Assembly: GCA_029207755.1 (NCBI GenBank)
Contig: JARCOQ010000002.1
Span: 15,329,156 to 15,393,155 of the forward strand
From: Chamaea fasciata
Lineage: Eukaryota > Chordata > Aves > Passeriformes > Sylviidae
Reading direction: 5' to 3'
DNA length: 64,000 nt
Shown here: positions 25,442 through 37,420 of the stretch, piece after piece
Position numbering within the stretch: the first letter of the stretch is position 1
Layout of the letters: each line of letters opens with the position of its first letter
Notes under the pieces: model-generated
What the model saw: only the letters and a program-made list of their open reading frames with translations
Told to the model about the DNA's origin: nothing
Databases searched by the model: none
Program-made: the position numbers and the translations under genes

Positions 25442-25690
25442 GAATCATAGAATCATGGAATCATTTAGGTTGGAAAAGCCCTCTAAGATCACTGAGTCCA
25501 GCCATTAACTCAGCACTGCCAAGCCCACCACTTAAATCACTTCCCAAAGTGCCATATCCACATGGTTTTTAAAACCCCTTCAGGGATGGTGACTCTACCC
25601 CTGCCCTGGACAGCCTATGCCAGGGCAAAACAACCCTTTGAGAGAAGAAATTTTTCCTAATTTCCAATCTAAACCTCCCCTGGTGCAACA
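25442..25690 (-). mobile_element. CR1 LINE fragment
   Basis: The inverted 3' end shows the tandem tail repeat (gaatcatagaatcatggaat), followed by 'ggttggaaaagccctctaag' and the body to 'cctggacagcctatgccagg'. It is the same subfamily type as the 18.8 kb copy. Confidence 0.9.
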
Positions 25691-26471
25691 TAAGGTTGTG
25701 TCTTCTTCAGAGGGTATGTATTTGAATCGATGCAATACAAAACAAAATCTATTGTAAGTTTCTTGCAAAACGACTTTATACTTGACATTACTGAGAACAG
25801 GATTTGGCTCCTCACCTCCAGCCTCAGCCTGTAGAACTCAGCCTTTGTCATCATAACCACTGCTTATAAATCCTGGTGCTTGGAGGTAGGATGTGTGTAA
25901 GTGAACAGATTCTCTGTCCCCCAGAACTGGTTTTGAAGACAAGGTGAACTGTTACTCTGCTTTCCCTTGTGGTGTCAGTCTGGGTGGTAGACCTACAGAG
26001 ACTCCTTTTTCGTGGAAGTTTTATAGCACAGCCTGTGGAATTTCATTAATTTGGGCATCTTTGGGACAGAAGAAACCTCAAGACACCCCTTAATGTGAAT
26101 GTCTACACCAAGGACCATACTGCCCGAAAAACTCACAGCAGAAATGAGTCCAGGCTTTTTCAGTGTTTCACTTCTATCAACTAAGTAGGTTTCCTTTGGA
26201 GCCAACCTAAATTTGCTTTACTGCAACTGAGGCCAAGACAGCCATCACATTCCCTCCATGGGCTTCTTTCCTCTAGGTTGAGGAGACATTACTCCACTGA
26301 TCTTTCTTCTTAAGCAGTATTTTCTTCAGTTTCCTATCATTCTTGTTCTCCTCAGCTTGCCCACATCTGACTGCCTTTTTTCACAGTTTTGATGGTGTTT
26401 AAAAATGTTATGTACCACAACATGCCTAAAGAGGCAACTGAGAGAGGTCTTAACAATTCTTATGAATATTT
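25691..26471. other. intergenic, nothing recognised
   Basis: No repeat or exon was recognised between two CR1 copies. Confidence 0.4.
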
Positions 26472-26782
26472 TAAGGGCTGGTGTCAAGAGGATGGGGTCA
26501 GACTCTTTCCAGTGGTGCCCTGAGACAGGACATGGGGAAACAGGCCCAAACTTAAATGCAGGAAGTTCCACCTGAATGTGAGGGAAAATTTCTTCACTGT
26601 GTGAGTGACAGGGCACTGGTAGAGGCTGCCCAAAGAGGGTGTGGAGTTTGCGCTGTAGATATTCAAAACCATTAAGGACATGACCTTGTCCAGGTGAGCC
26701 TGATTTATCAGAAGGATTGGACTAGATGATCTCCAGGGGTCCCTTCCAATCCCTACCAATCTTCAGTCTGTGATTCTGTGAT
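26472..26782 (+). mobile_element. CR1 LINE fragment, sense
   Basis: Contains 'gaaaatttcttcactgtgtg', 'gaggctgcccaaagagggtg', 'gattggactagatgatctcc' and 'gggtcccttccaatcc', ending 'ctgtgattctgtga'. The order is complete for a ~300-bp CR1 3' region. Confidence 0.9.
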
Positions 26783-26915
26783 ATCTATGGTTGAGTGAAG
26801 ATGAAAAAAGAGTGGATAAAGATGACTGAAAAAAGGTCTTATTTTTCTTAGGACCAACCTAATTCATGTCTATCATTCTTCTTTCTGGACTAAAGGGGCA
26901 AAATTTAGTTAAAAG

Positions 26916-26951
<36 letters not shown>

Positions 26952-28896
26952 CCAGCCTCAGACAGAAGACAGTGATTGTGTCTGTTAACTGGCTTACATA
27001 GCACAGTTGATTTACTCCCCAAACATGAGATGCCTTCTCAGAGAATCAAATATTTGTCTCATTGCTTGGATTTTCTATCCTTTCCCTGAAAACAAAATGA
27101 AAACCACAGTCCAGCAGAGGTTGTGACAAAATGAATCGAAGCAAAAGATATTTGTTGTTCTGCTGCAGAATTCCTTGACTGGTTGTGATTCCTTCAAGAA
27201 CAAATTTGACCTGATAAACAGCTGTAACTTCAGAGCTATGCATAGTCTCAGAGTCTGCAGTTTTCCACATCTACTATATGATGCAGAGCTGGGAAAATTA
27301 AAGTTTCTAATGAGCTCCAAGTCAGCAGCCTGGGCTCTATCCTGCAGCTTCCAGCTGATTCAATGTTTGCAAAGAAACGACTCACCTGCAGCACTGTTCA
27401 GTTTCTAAAATGCTGATTTATACAATCTTAGCTGGGAAACAGGTGTCTCCTTCATAGGTATTGAACGATGTTTTACTTTTCCATAATCTTACCTTAAAAA
27501 CTGTTTCCTCCTAAGAAATTTTCTTTCCATCCTTTACCCCAAGTGTTTTCTTTGTTATTATTTCCCTCTGGATAGAAGTGGTAAACCACCATCTCCAGCT
27601 GCACACATATCCCTGTCTGCCCTATAATGTAATGAGGAATACACTTAACACAGCCCTGTCCTTGCAGGAGAAATTCCTCCATTGAGATGGATATTGAATC
27701 TCATTCTGACCAAACTGTATTCTGGCAGATTCCATGCTACAGTCAGGAATGTAAGAGTTAATGTACAAGTGTCCAGTCATGGCAAATAGAGCAAGTATCA
27801 TTTGTCATCACTTTTGGTAATCCATTTAGTTTTGGGTTGTGATTTGTGTTTGGTTTCTACTCGAGACACACCTAAAGAAGAGGGAGTCACCTTGTGTTCT
27901 TCATGTTGACCCACTCCAAATTATTCTTCAAGGCACTCAGAGGATAGTGGAGTTGGCTTGCCTCAACCACACACAGCTGAGAACTGGAAGTGGTAGGCTC
28001 AGGGAGGAAAACATGACTTCTGGGGTCCATAGTTAAAAGTCTTCCAGCAGGGTGGTAAGTGGGAACCTGGCTCTTGGGAACATGAAGCCAATAGTGAGCT
28101 CTTACGGTTTGGAATTTCCTTTGTTCCAGGTAGACCTGATGGGAATGAAGTGTCTGTAGCTGCAGGGTAGAAACCAGACTAGGGCCACCCTCCTGCCTGA
28201 AACCATGAGTAACTTAAAAATAACAGGCCTAGACAGACCCTTGGGTCAATGTCAAGCATCCAAAAAGGAGCAACAAAAGCACCTCAGATACTTGCTGTGG
28301 AATACATCACCATCTCCCTGACACCTGTTAGGCCAATTCCTGTGTTTTGACTAAACCCTCACTCCCCATCTGAGCTTGGGAATCAAACCACATTGGTCTC
28401 AAGGACAACATGGGGGTCTTAACAGGTTTGTAAAAGAGAGGTTTCTCCTCTCATTTACAGTCCCATCCCTATTCTGTGGTCTATTATCATTCCAACTCTG
28501 CTGTAATTTCTGTGTCCCAGTGCCGCAGGATGGATATATTCAGGGTGATTTACCTTGATTGACCAGTAACAATTTCTCTTATCTAAAGCCAAATTTTGGT
28601 TCCAGTGTGAAAATGCTTTGGCTGAGACTCTGCAATCCTTATGACTGATTATCTAACATCACTGCTTATTTTAATTTACCTGAGTTGCAGCTACCCTCAC
28701 AGCCTACTTCTCCTTGCACTCACTCAGTCCTCACCACCATGATCATCTTCACAAGAGTTTCTTTTCTCAGTGAATTTTGAATTGAAGTCATCTGGCTTGT
28801 TTTCTACTTGACTCTCTAAGAAAGCACAACTTACATGATCATATTTTGCACATGCCTGTGTCTGTCTATCTCTTCAAAAAACAATTAAGGATACGT
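26783..28896. other. intergenic, nothing recognised except a poly-T run
   Basis: Poly-T lies at 26920-26949. No exon, RNA gene or further repeat was recognised. Confidence 0.4.
26920..26949. repeat. poly-T run, 30 bases
   Basis: Uninterrupted T30. No flanking duplication or poly(A)-signal complement was found, so it is not assigned to a retrocopy. Confidence 0.95.
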
Positions 28897-29390
28897 TGTG
28901 GTTTAACACTGGCCAAATGCCAGGCACCCACTCTCAAAGTTGCTCACTCACTCTCCCCTGCCTCAGCTAATCACAATAGCATAACTATATATCAATAAAA
29001 CTTCTCTTAACATACACATAATATTCATCCCTTAATTGTGAGAGCCAACCATCACATTACCTATCTATAACATGGTCTACAACCAGTCTTAGGTTAAGAG
29101 AATGAACAGCAGCTCTGAGGCAATGACAGACACAGGAAAAGGCTTTGGTTACATAAACGGCCATTTTTCAGCTCAGTGAAAGAAATAATTAACATCTCTC
29201 ATGCCCTAGGGACAGTGAAATGCAGCATGGCAGTTGAAACAATGAAATGCCCAGCAAGCCAGTAAGGTTTCTCCAGCTTTCTTCCCAGTAGAGGATACCA
29301 TTCTACTGGCAATATATTATGCACGTGGCTTTTAGAAAACCTTGATATTCCTCCCCACAAGCAAAACTGTACCAGCAAGATGATTCAACT
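28897..29390 (-). mobile_element. probable ERVL-like LTR, decayed
   Basis: The left end tgtggtttaacactggcc matches the 3' terminus of a common avian ERVL-type LTR read on the minus strand, and it resembles the LTR end at 35.15 kb (gggtttagtgttggc, then tgccaacacaccc). A weak right end may lie near 29384 (gtaccagca). No target duplication was found, so the length is a guess. Confidence 0.45.
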
Positions 29391-29519
29391 CTATCCACAT
29401 GTGCCCGTTTCAGCATTTCTGCTCACCTTTCTCATTTTCTCCAGCTAATGGAGTTGTTTTAAAGATATAGACTAAGGGGAGACAGAGAAACACAGCTTTT
29501 GGGGCACATGTGCAGACCT

Positions 29520-29580
29520 AGGATTAGACTGAACTAAATGACATTGGAGGACTTTTCCAACCTTAATGACGCTGTGATTG
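29520..29580 (+). mobile_element. CR1 3'-end remnant
   Basis: 'gactgaactaaatgacattg', 'gaggacttttccaaccttaa' and 'tgacgctgtgatt' follow the order of the last 60 bases of CR1. Confidence 0.6.
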
Positions 29581-30714
29581 AAGAAACTGCTTCTTTTGTT
29601 TGATTGTTCACATATTTGATATTTGTATTTGTGATGAAGAGTCAACATTCTACCAAAAAAAAAAAAAAAAAATAGCTTCTTTCCCTTTTTTTTCCTCCTG
29701 AGTGAAATGGTCCATTTGAATAACCCAGATACTACCAGCCTCTCAACAGCATGGTATGGAGATGTCTTCCTGGTGGATCAGCAGCTAGTATATTTCAAGA
29801 GCAGAAGAAAGAGTTAAAAATATTGAAAACCAGGAGAGAGTAAGCAAAAAACCTTGGAATAAGGATATGTGGAATCTCATGGGGTTTGAGAATTTCCCCT
29901 TTGTCAGGGACTGAAATGATTCGTGCCTTCATTGTTAGGAAGGAGTTTTGCCCATGATAGTGAAAACTGTATAAAAAAGCTACAACCACAGAAGCCCACC
30001 CCTCCTTGAAGATGCCTGTCTGGAACTTTGGACAGTGAGTTAAGGTGCCTAGATAAGATAAAGTGGACGGTCTTGTTCAATCATCTCAGGTCTAGGGCAA
30101 AACAAACAAGGCTGAGGGAGAGGAATGCATCCACAAGAAAGCCAAATGCAGCAGAGAATCATCTCTAGCTGGGTTTGGGGTAGAGGAAACCACAGTCTAC
30201 AGGTTTACACAGACTTCCCCACAACTGCAGGAGGAGGAAGATGTTTCATGTATGTGGTGTAATCTCTAGTCAGAGGCAGTGAACACCCATCCTCCCTTAC
30301 AAAAACCAGCCCAGTTGTGAAATCCCCATCACCACAGGCCACATCCATGGGACATTCACATGAGAGGCAGCTGAGAGGGTGTCATAATCCATCAAAGACC
30401 CCCCAGAGTGCTCCCCAGACTCATTTCTGAGGCCTTGCACCACAGCATTGCACGTGGTGCAACAGATTCAGAGTCTGCTGCAAGAGACTTGCCCTCCCTG
30501 CTCCCCCCTGGAGGTAAGTACCTGGGCATTTCCACCTGGCCTGAGCATATATTAATCCATTGGATTCTATGATTCTTCGGAGACCCTCACCACCAAGAAG
30601 ACCAGCTGGAGAGGATCGACAGAACATTACTGGGATGTATGGAATAGTGGTATTTTCTTTATTCTGTCTCTGTCACTCTCTTTCTGTTCCCCCACCTCTT
30701 TCCTATTTCTTTCT

Positions 30715-30737
30715 CTTCCTCTCTCTCTCTCTCTCTC
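30715..30737. repeat. (CT)n microsatellite in a pyrimidine-rich tract
   Basis: About nine CT units within a longer pyrimidine-rich stretch (30660-30737). Confidence 0.9.
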
Positions 30738-31333
30738 ATGTATTTACTATCAAGTAAAATCCATTTTATTGACTTTAGCATATGGTCTAGTTTTCACCTC
30801 AATGCAGGGAGAGGCATTTTTAATCACTTTAAAAACTGGACTGTAACACCCTTGTTGACACTCATGACACAAATCTTTCCTGTCCCTCTGTGAAGCAGGC
30901 ATACTTGCTGGAGCAGGACCCAAAAAGCTTGGTGTGCTCCAAGGGGAAAAAGAAAGCAGGACACATGGCTTTTCTCAGCTACAAAGAATTGGCTGGAAAT
31001 GTAAGAGTTCAGATGAACTCTCCAGCAGGAGAAATAAATCAGGCCATCATAACAGGAGTTATGCAAATTCACTACAGCTTTGTCCTGCCACACTCCTGCA
31101 ATAAAGCTGGGGTTGGAAGAGGAGTGGGATATAGGAGGAGTTTAGGTCTCCTGGGGAGGGAGGTACTGGCAGAATGAGATTAAAATGGCCCTGACTTGTA
31201 AAGGGGAAGCAGGAGAGCAAGAGAAGATATGATAAACCTCCAGTGTCAACCAAGGAAACACTTAGGACTTGCTCAATCTGTGTCAATCATCATTAGGGAG
31301 TTAATTTCTCTGCAAAGATTGATGTACTTCGAG

Positions 31334-31555
31334 AAATCATAGAATCAGAGAATGGTTTGGGTTAGAACCATCATCTAGTTGAACTCCGTTGCTGTACGCA
31401 GGGACAACTTTCCACTAGACTGGGTTTCTCCAAGCCTTGTTCAACCTGACCTTGAACACTTCCAGGGATGAGGCAGCCACAGCTTCTCTGGGCAGCCTGT
31501 GCCAGGGCCTGACCACCCTCATTGTAAACAACTTCTTCCTTATAGCTAAATTTGT
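31334..31555 (-). mobile_element. CR1 LINE fragment
   Basis: The inverted 3' end (aaatcatagaatcagagaat, ggtttgggttagaacc) is followed by 'cagggacaactttccactag', 'ccttgaacacttccagggat' and 'gggcagcctgtgccagggcc'. Confidence 0.9.
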
Positions 31556-32390
31556 ATCAATGTGTAGCAATGAACTGTTATCTAAAAGGATTTCCATTTT
31601 GGGACCTCCACTGTCTGCTACCTATGGACCCTGCTGAAGATTTTACGGTGTTAAGGAGGTTGACAGCTTCTCCTATGTAGATCTTCAAGGGTCTAATAAG
31701 GAGAGAAATCATATACTGGCCTTTCTTCAGTGGGCATATTTATATTGTTTCCGTCTTTCCCCCTCCTTCTTTCAGAAAAGATGTTGAAACTCAAGTATTT
31801 TTGAGACTGCTGATTTTCAGTCAAATTTGCCAAAAAATTGCAGAAGGGCTGAAGAAATGCTGAAGGAAAAGCAAATATATGCTCCCTCCCATATGTTTTA
31901 AGATCAACTGCACAAACTTCATCTTTTTAGGATGCAACAAATCACTCCCATCTTCATCAAACTCTGGAAACAAAGAAAAATTGCAGCCCTCAGTATTTCT
32001 CAGTAATGGACTTATGTACTTATATATTTCCTATGTGATATCCTATTTCTGCAGAAGAAGAAGTTAAAGCCTACAGCACTGATTTTCTGTAATTTATTTT
32101 GTGCTGGATACAGGGTGGTGATTCTTATTAAAAAAAAAAAAAGGTATAAATTGCAAATTATGTGGGCAGGAGATGCTGTGGATGCCTCTAATCTCTGCTG
32201 TGACAGCCAGGGGAAAATACAGAGTGTCACATAGAGGTGTAGTATCTCTGTGTGTCTCCAAGTACTACTGATTGTATCATGATAGTGAGATGGTTTTATG
32301 GGTGTTTGATTTGACCAGCTTAAACACCAGGGAAGGTCAGGGTGCTTGGTCTGTGACCTGTCCCAAGACTGGGAAAAGTTTCAAGGAACT
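31556..32390. other. intergenic, nothing recognised
   Basis: AT-rich. An A13 run lies near 32130. No exon or repeat was recognised. Confidence 0.4.
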
Positions 32391-33176
32391 TGTCTTGGTT
32401 TGGGAAGACAGGTATTTGCCAGGTAAAATTACAATCAGAGGCTCTTTGGCAAAGATTTGGGAAATAGGAATAGCAGTTCTTTACTAATATGTAATACAAA
32501 GCAAACAAACACAAAAAAAAACCCTCCCCCCCCCCACCAAACAACTACAGCATTAATGACAAACGACAACAGTACCAAGAACCTTGAGGGCTTTGTTTCA
32601 CAAAACCCAGGGCAGTTTGGTTTCGGCGTCCCTGCAGGATCCTCAGAGCACCAAGCTGAAACAGTGGAAAAGTCCCGGGCTGGTAGCTGGGATGGCAGGG
32701 TGTCCCGGCAAGCAGGGGCAGGATGTCCCGGCAGCGCAGGGGGTGCAGGGTCACGCTATAGCAAGAGGAGCAGTGCCGAAGAAGCCGAAGGCGAGGCAGG
32801 GCCTGGACCAGCTCCCCACGGGTGGCAGGGAAAACTCAGGATTCAGGCCAAACCGGTGATAGTAGATTTCCTAGGACTGGATTCTTTTGGCCACAGTGAA
32901 ACTCCTCCAGCCAGCAACAGCCGTTCTCTGCTCGGCGTGCTTTGCGGCGGCTGAGCTCCTCGAGGAGCGGCAGACATGCGTCTCCCCGAACGCCGGAAAA
33001 AGAAAAGCACGCAGCTGCCTCAAGCTTTGTCTTTTACCTGCGTTATCTTCCTCTTCTACCTTTGTCTACCTCTCTGTGTCGGTTAAGTACTCTCAAGTAT
33101 CCAACACATGGTCTCCTTGGTAACTTGTGGGGAAAAAATTCTTTAGAGAAAGAAGGAACAAACCTAACCCCCAACA
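32391..33176. mobile_element. solo LTR (TGTCTTGG family) with 5-bp duplication
   Basis: It begins tgtcttggtttgggaagaca and ends accccaaca-type (cctaacccccaaca). The exact duplication gaact lies at 32386-32390 and 33177-33181. At 786 bp it is shorter than its relatives at 16.1 and 55.2 kb. A poly-C stretch lies near 32525-32536, and a perfect 14-bp palindrome gctcctcgaggagc at 32955-32968. No retroviral genes are inside; the 165-codon frame at 32457-32954 is an LTR artefact. Orientation is undecided. Confidence 0.9.
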
Positions 33177-34008
33177 GAACTGCTCTGCAACAAGCTCAGT
33201 GGACACTTGCCAGTGGCAGCAGGCAAGGTTAAAAAACAGCCACCTACTCCAGTTTCTGTGCCTTCAGTTGTCCCCTGTCATCCCAGAGCTCTCCATCACC
33301 TGTCTCCATCTCAGGCTTGGGCCAGCTCCATCCCCCTACCCAGAGAGTACCGAAACCCAATATCCCATGTGCCCCTGAGACATTTTGATCCAGCCATCTC
33401 CCTTCATTACAGGGTTGATGAGGACAAGATGATTTTGAAATCCCTTTCATGGTGTGGGGATGTAGTCTACTTTGTTCCCCACATGACCCCTTTGTCCAGA
33501 CCACAGGAGGAGGTGAGAAAACCAATAACTCTTTACCTCTTGTATGTCTGAATGAGCCTGACTTTGAGAGCCTCTTGTGTGGGCCTCTTGTGTAGCTGAC
33601 AGTGTAGACTTTGGGGAATCCAGTTCGGCCTCTAATTTCACCAAGTCAGGCAATGGTAGAAGAGTAAACAGACAGAAATATAAGACTGCAAAATGGAGCC
33701 CTATTTGTAGACAGGATAGGAAACCTGTGCCCTGCTCTTCACACTGTCTGCTCTTCACACTGCCTCCTCTTCCTGTTTGCCTGATGCTTGAACCATAAAA
33801 CCCTCCAAAGATATCAGTGTTCTCTTAATGTGTGACCACATGTTGCTCAGAAGCAGAGGGCCTTGGAATCATCTGTAGCTTCTATACTCTTCTATAATAA
33901 GGCAATGAATAACAGGTACATCAAAGGGTCATTGGGATGCTGTGTCTTGGCATAGCAGAGAATCCTGAGAAAGAATTGAAAATGATATCTTTGTCTGAAC
34001 TGGGGATT
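33177..34008. other. intergenic, nothing recognised
   Basis: Overlapping frames of about 100 codons on both strands without motifs. No repeat was recognised. Confidence 0.4.
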
Positions 34009-34058
34009 AGAATCACAGATCATAGAATGATGGGGTTGGAAAGGACCTCAAAGCTAAT
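34009..34058 (-). mobile_element. CR1 LINE, 3' end of a copy split by an LTR
   Basis: The inverted 3' end (atcatagaatgatggggttg, gaaaggacctcaaagctaat) stops at 34058 and continues at 34717 after an LTR insertion. Confidence 0.85.
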
Positions 34059-34716
34059 TGTTGGAAATGATAAAAGTTTACAAGAAAGTTTTACAAATAT
34101 GAATGCTTAGCTGAATGTAGAACCTGGAAACGGAATAGAGATAGAAGCAAGTTTTGATATAGAAGAATAAAAGATGTCTAAATTAAGGATTGCTGAGCTA
34201 GTTGTTACTGGACAAATAAGAAAGCAAAGGTTAAGTCAAGTTGGAAAGAGGTTTTCTGGCTAGAGCAAAGGATATGTTGACCGCAAAATGTTTTTAGCAA
34301 GCAGAAAGAGGCCTCAAGAAAAGCAGAAGATACCATGAGCAAAACCCCCATGTTTTTACCAAGTAGAAAAAAGATCTAAGAATTTTCCACTGCAAGAAAA
34401 GTGAAAAACAACTTTAAGCTTAAACTGTAACATAATGTGGTAATGATGGTAGTTATGCTAGGCTATAGGCAAATGTAAAGGTATTGTGTATGATGGTGAC
34501 TAGTTTTTATGTATTGAGATGCTCGGTAAAGAAAACTATATAATGCATTGTAACCAGAGTTGAAGTGGCTTCAGGCATGCCAAAGCTGTAGCTGGCAGCT
34601 TTAGGCCTGGCTCTGTCACCCACAACCCAGGAATGCTGTAAAATCTTTGATACAATAAACAGCATTTTGAAGAGCCACCTGTTGTCTCAACATCCTTCCT
34701 CGATGCTTCTTCTACA
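34059..34716 (+). mobile_element. solo LTR with 6-bp duplication, nested in CR1 (ERVK-like)
   Basis: Termini are tgttggaaatg and ttctaca. The exact 6-bp duplication gctaat is at 34053-34058 and 34717-34722. In + orientation a TATA box (tatataa, 34537-34543) precedes AATAAA (34654-34659) by about 110 bases, and about 57 bases follow to the end, which is a normal U3-R-U5 plan. A 6-bp duplication is typical of class II (ERVK-like) integrases; the class assignment is inferred from that alone. No internal region remains. Confidence 0.9.
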
Positions 34717-34960
34717 GCTAATCTTGTTCCAAACTCCCACCATGGATAGGGACACCTTCCTCTAGATCAAGTTGCTCCAAGTGCCATTCAACCTGGCCTT
34801 GAACTTCTCCAGGGATGGAACAGCCAGTTTCTTTGGCCAACCTGTGCCAGTGCCTCACTACCCTCAAAAGGAAGAATTTCTTCCGCTATCCCACCTAACC
34901 CTGCCCTCTTGTCAGTGTGAAGCCATTCCTCCTTGTTTTTGTCCCTGCAGGGCTGCCTTC
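34717..34960 (-). mobile_element. CR1 LINE, remainder of the split copy
   Basis: Continues the CR1 of 34009-34058: 'gatagggacaccttcctcta', 'ccttgaacttctccagggat', 'cctcactaccctcaaaagga', and the 'gaagccattcctccttgttt' block near 34920. The right edge is approximate. Confidence 0.85.
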
Positions 34961-36469
34961 ACAAGTATTTCTTGGCAAGTATTTTCTTGTTCATGTGGCA
35001 AAGAAAATATCAGTTGCAAGGGAAACCACGGAGCTGAGGTGGTTCTGCTGCACTGGAAGTGACTGGATGTAGTGTAATTTGAAACCAGCCAGAAAGACCA
35101 GTTAAGTGTATTGGGTTTTGTTTGTTTTTCAGCCAATGTACAAATTTGTATAGTGGGTTTAGTGTTGGCTATATGCCAACACACCCGCTAGAATTATTTA
35201 CTCATTTTGTGCTGAGAGATATGGATTAGGAGGAGGGCAAAACAGACTCAAAACTTTAAAGGGTATAAAGAAAAACTTTATTAACCGAATTAAAAGAAAA
35301 ATAATAAGAAAATCAGAACAAACCTTCCGAACACTTCTCCTCCCCCAACACCCTCTTTTCTTTCCCACTGACAATGCAAAGAGACAAAAGTTGGGACTTT
35401 CAGTCAGTTTACCACCTCTAAAACAGTCTGTCTTCAGTTAACTTAGGCAGAGAGTCTTTTTTGCCATGCCATTGAGACTTCTTTACAAGAAACCATTCTC
35501 TCATGGCTTTTAATTGGCACAAATAGCAGCCACCTGGAAATCTGCATTCGTGAAGTCCCTCCCATCTCATGCAGCCTCCCCACATCTGCATTCATGGGCC
35601 ATGTCAAACTTATTAGGGTACTATTTTAAGGATGAGCTGTTCTAACATAAAAACAAAAATTTTTTTAATCCATCCCTGGGAACAGAAGTTTTCTTCTATT
35701 CCTAGGGCAAAGTTTCTCATCTCTCTCATCTCTCTCTGTTCAAGCTTCTCATTGGATTACAGCTACTGCAATGTTTGCTTATTTCAACACTGGGGCTTCT
35801 GCTCATGGTTGTGGTTAGAATGCTACATCCCTCCAGGGCATTCTATGAATTAAAGGGAAAAAACCAAAGTCTGATATATCAAATATATTTTCACCATAGC
35901 CTTACAAAAAGAGTTTCAGCCCAAGACTAAGGCATCTTTTCAATCCAACCTGGCTCCTTCTTCACTGACCTCAGTGTCCCATGTTGTTTGCTCTATGTGT
36001 CTTCACCCTTTCCTTTTCTTGATTCAGGAGGGAATTGGTGTTCGCAGGTTCATTTGTTTTTCAAGCTTTATCAATTGAAACAATTTTAATAGAGTTCTGC
36101 AGTGTTGAAAGGTTGATCTTGTCCAGGCTCTGCAATTGAAGAATCATTGCATCTTTTGCTGCCAATCATGTGGTCTCTGCTGGCACTGTGCGAGTCATGC
36201 TGGCTGCTGGTGCCAGCCCTGTGCCTTTCCTTCATATGGGGTGTCAGGGAAAAAAAAAGAAAAACTGCTGCTGCTTTTGTCCTTCTGTCCACAGCATAGC
36301 TGGCTAAAAGTGGCTAAGTAAACAAAGTCCCTTGTAAGTCATGCCAAAATAGCTGTGGCCACATGTCACCACTGCAGTCGAGCTGATTTTGGCTGTGCAG
36401 TCCTGGCCATGTGGCTGCACCAGGACTGGGCCAGTGGCAGCCACTCCTGCTGCTTCTGGCCTCAGTGCG

Positions 36470-36484
36470 CCCCCCCCCCCCCCC
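36470..36484. repeat. poly-C run, 15 bases
   Basis: Uninterrupted C15 within the LTR U3; a likely site of replication slippage and of sequencing error. Confidence 0.9.
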
Positions 36485-36600
36485 AGCACCAGGCCCAGAG
36501 CCACTCCCGGTGCTCGTCCCAACCGCAGAGTGGCACCTGGTGCCAATATAGCCCCTGGCCAGCATGACCCAGTAGCGCTGCTGGAGAAAGGACTGGGGGA

Positions 36601-36740
36601 CCCTGCCAGGAAGGAGCCCCAGCTGCCCTGCTGGGACAGGGCCCAGCAGGTTTCCTGGGAAGAGGCTCGGCCCTGCTAGGAAGGGGCCCCAGCCGTCCCC
36701 ACTGGGACAGGGCCTGGTGGGCTTCCCAGGAAGGGGCCAG
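36601..36740. repeat. 70-bp tandem duplication in the LTR U3
   Basis: ccctgccaggaaggagcccc at 36601 recurs as ccctgctaggaaggggcccc at 36671, and the following 'ctgggacagggcc' segments line up at the same 70-base spacing. Two copies, roughly 80% alike by eye. Confidence 0.75.
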
Positions 36741-37045
36741 CGCCACAGAAGAGCCCAGCGTAGCCCGGCCCGACTTGGCTGCACAGGCCCAGCCCAGTCA
36801 GTAACCTGTTCAAAGGCCAGAAGCCAAAAGAGCTTTCCCCACACTTTGTTAATGTTTAAATGCGCTTTTCCACAGAAGCGTGTTCAACTCTTTTAAGTGG
36901 TTTAACGGGGTGTCAATCTTCAAAACTAGCCAGCTGATTGGCTCTTCAAAACTAGCTGATTGGCTCCGCTAGGTCCCCACAGGGAACCACCCCCACAGCC
37001 CGTGGACTCACCCCAACTAAAAACCCAATCTGTTAAACAACGACA

Positions 37046-37420
37046 CTGGAGAACTTAATTCCCAGCAAGAATTTTGTGGGTTGGTCTTCCCCTTTCCCAC
37101 AGGGCAAGACACATTAGACATAACCCTGGAAGGCTCTAAGTGAAGGCCCTTCAATGGCAGCAGTTGCTTTGAGAAGAGACGAGCAGTGAGTGTGTCCCCA
37201 CAGTGGTAGAGGGACTCAGAGAAAATTTGGTCAGGAGACTGATATCTGGAAAGGGGTATAATTTCAGTCCCCTGCTTTCACAGATAACTTTACAAATGTA
37301 CATATAGGAGATTTGTTTTTTACTCTTTCACCCTCAAAACTCCACCCTGGTCATCCTAGAGCATGATAGTATCCACACACCAATGTAATGTGCCACAAGG
37401 CAAGGTTAGGGAGAGACTAG
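37046..37420. other. short spacer between two LTRs, nothing recognised
   Basis: Single-copy-looking sequence. A stretch of retroviral leader or tail sequence was looked for and not found. Confidence 0.35.

Larger units (their letters stand above)
29391..31333. other. intergenic with small repeats
   Basis: Apart from a CR1 remnant at 29520-29580, an A18 run at 29655-29672 and a (CT) microsatellite at 30715-30737, nothing was recognised. Confidence 0.4.
35147..37045 (-). mobile_element. long solo LTR, ERVL-like, GC-rich U3
   Basis: The left end (gggtttagtgttggc, then agaattatttactcattttg, then aagggtataaag) matches base by base in long stretches the LTR at 46.4 kb. A minus-strand AATAAA lies at 35277-35282, about 130 bases from that end, so the LTR reads on the minus strand with a very long U3. 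The U3 is GC-rich and holds a 70-bp tandem repeat (36601-36740) and poly-C (36470-36484). The right end near 37027-37045 (ctaaaaaccca or aacaacgaca) is uncertain and no target duplication was confirmed. Open frames up to 176 codons here are compositional. Confidence 0.7.

Noticed and set aside
26920..26949. Poly-T as the tail of a minus-strand processed pseudogene
   Set aside because: No AATAAA complement beside it, no flanking duplication and no coding similarity to the right. Bird genomes also have few such retrocopies because CR1 does not use poly(A) RNA.
29655..29672. A18 as a retrocopy tail
   Set aside because: No duplication and no recognisable copied sequence upstream.
32457..32954. 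165-codon frame
   Set aside because: Entirely within a solo LTR with an exact target duplication; GC-rich LTR sequence.
36314..36844. 176-codon minus frame rich in Gly, Pro and Trp
   Set aside because: Inside the GC-rich U3 of the long LTR, with a 70-bp tandem repeat that explains the repeated residues.
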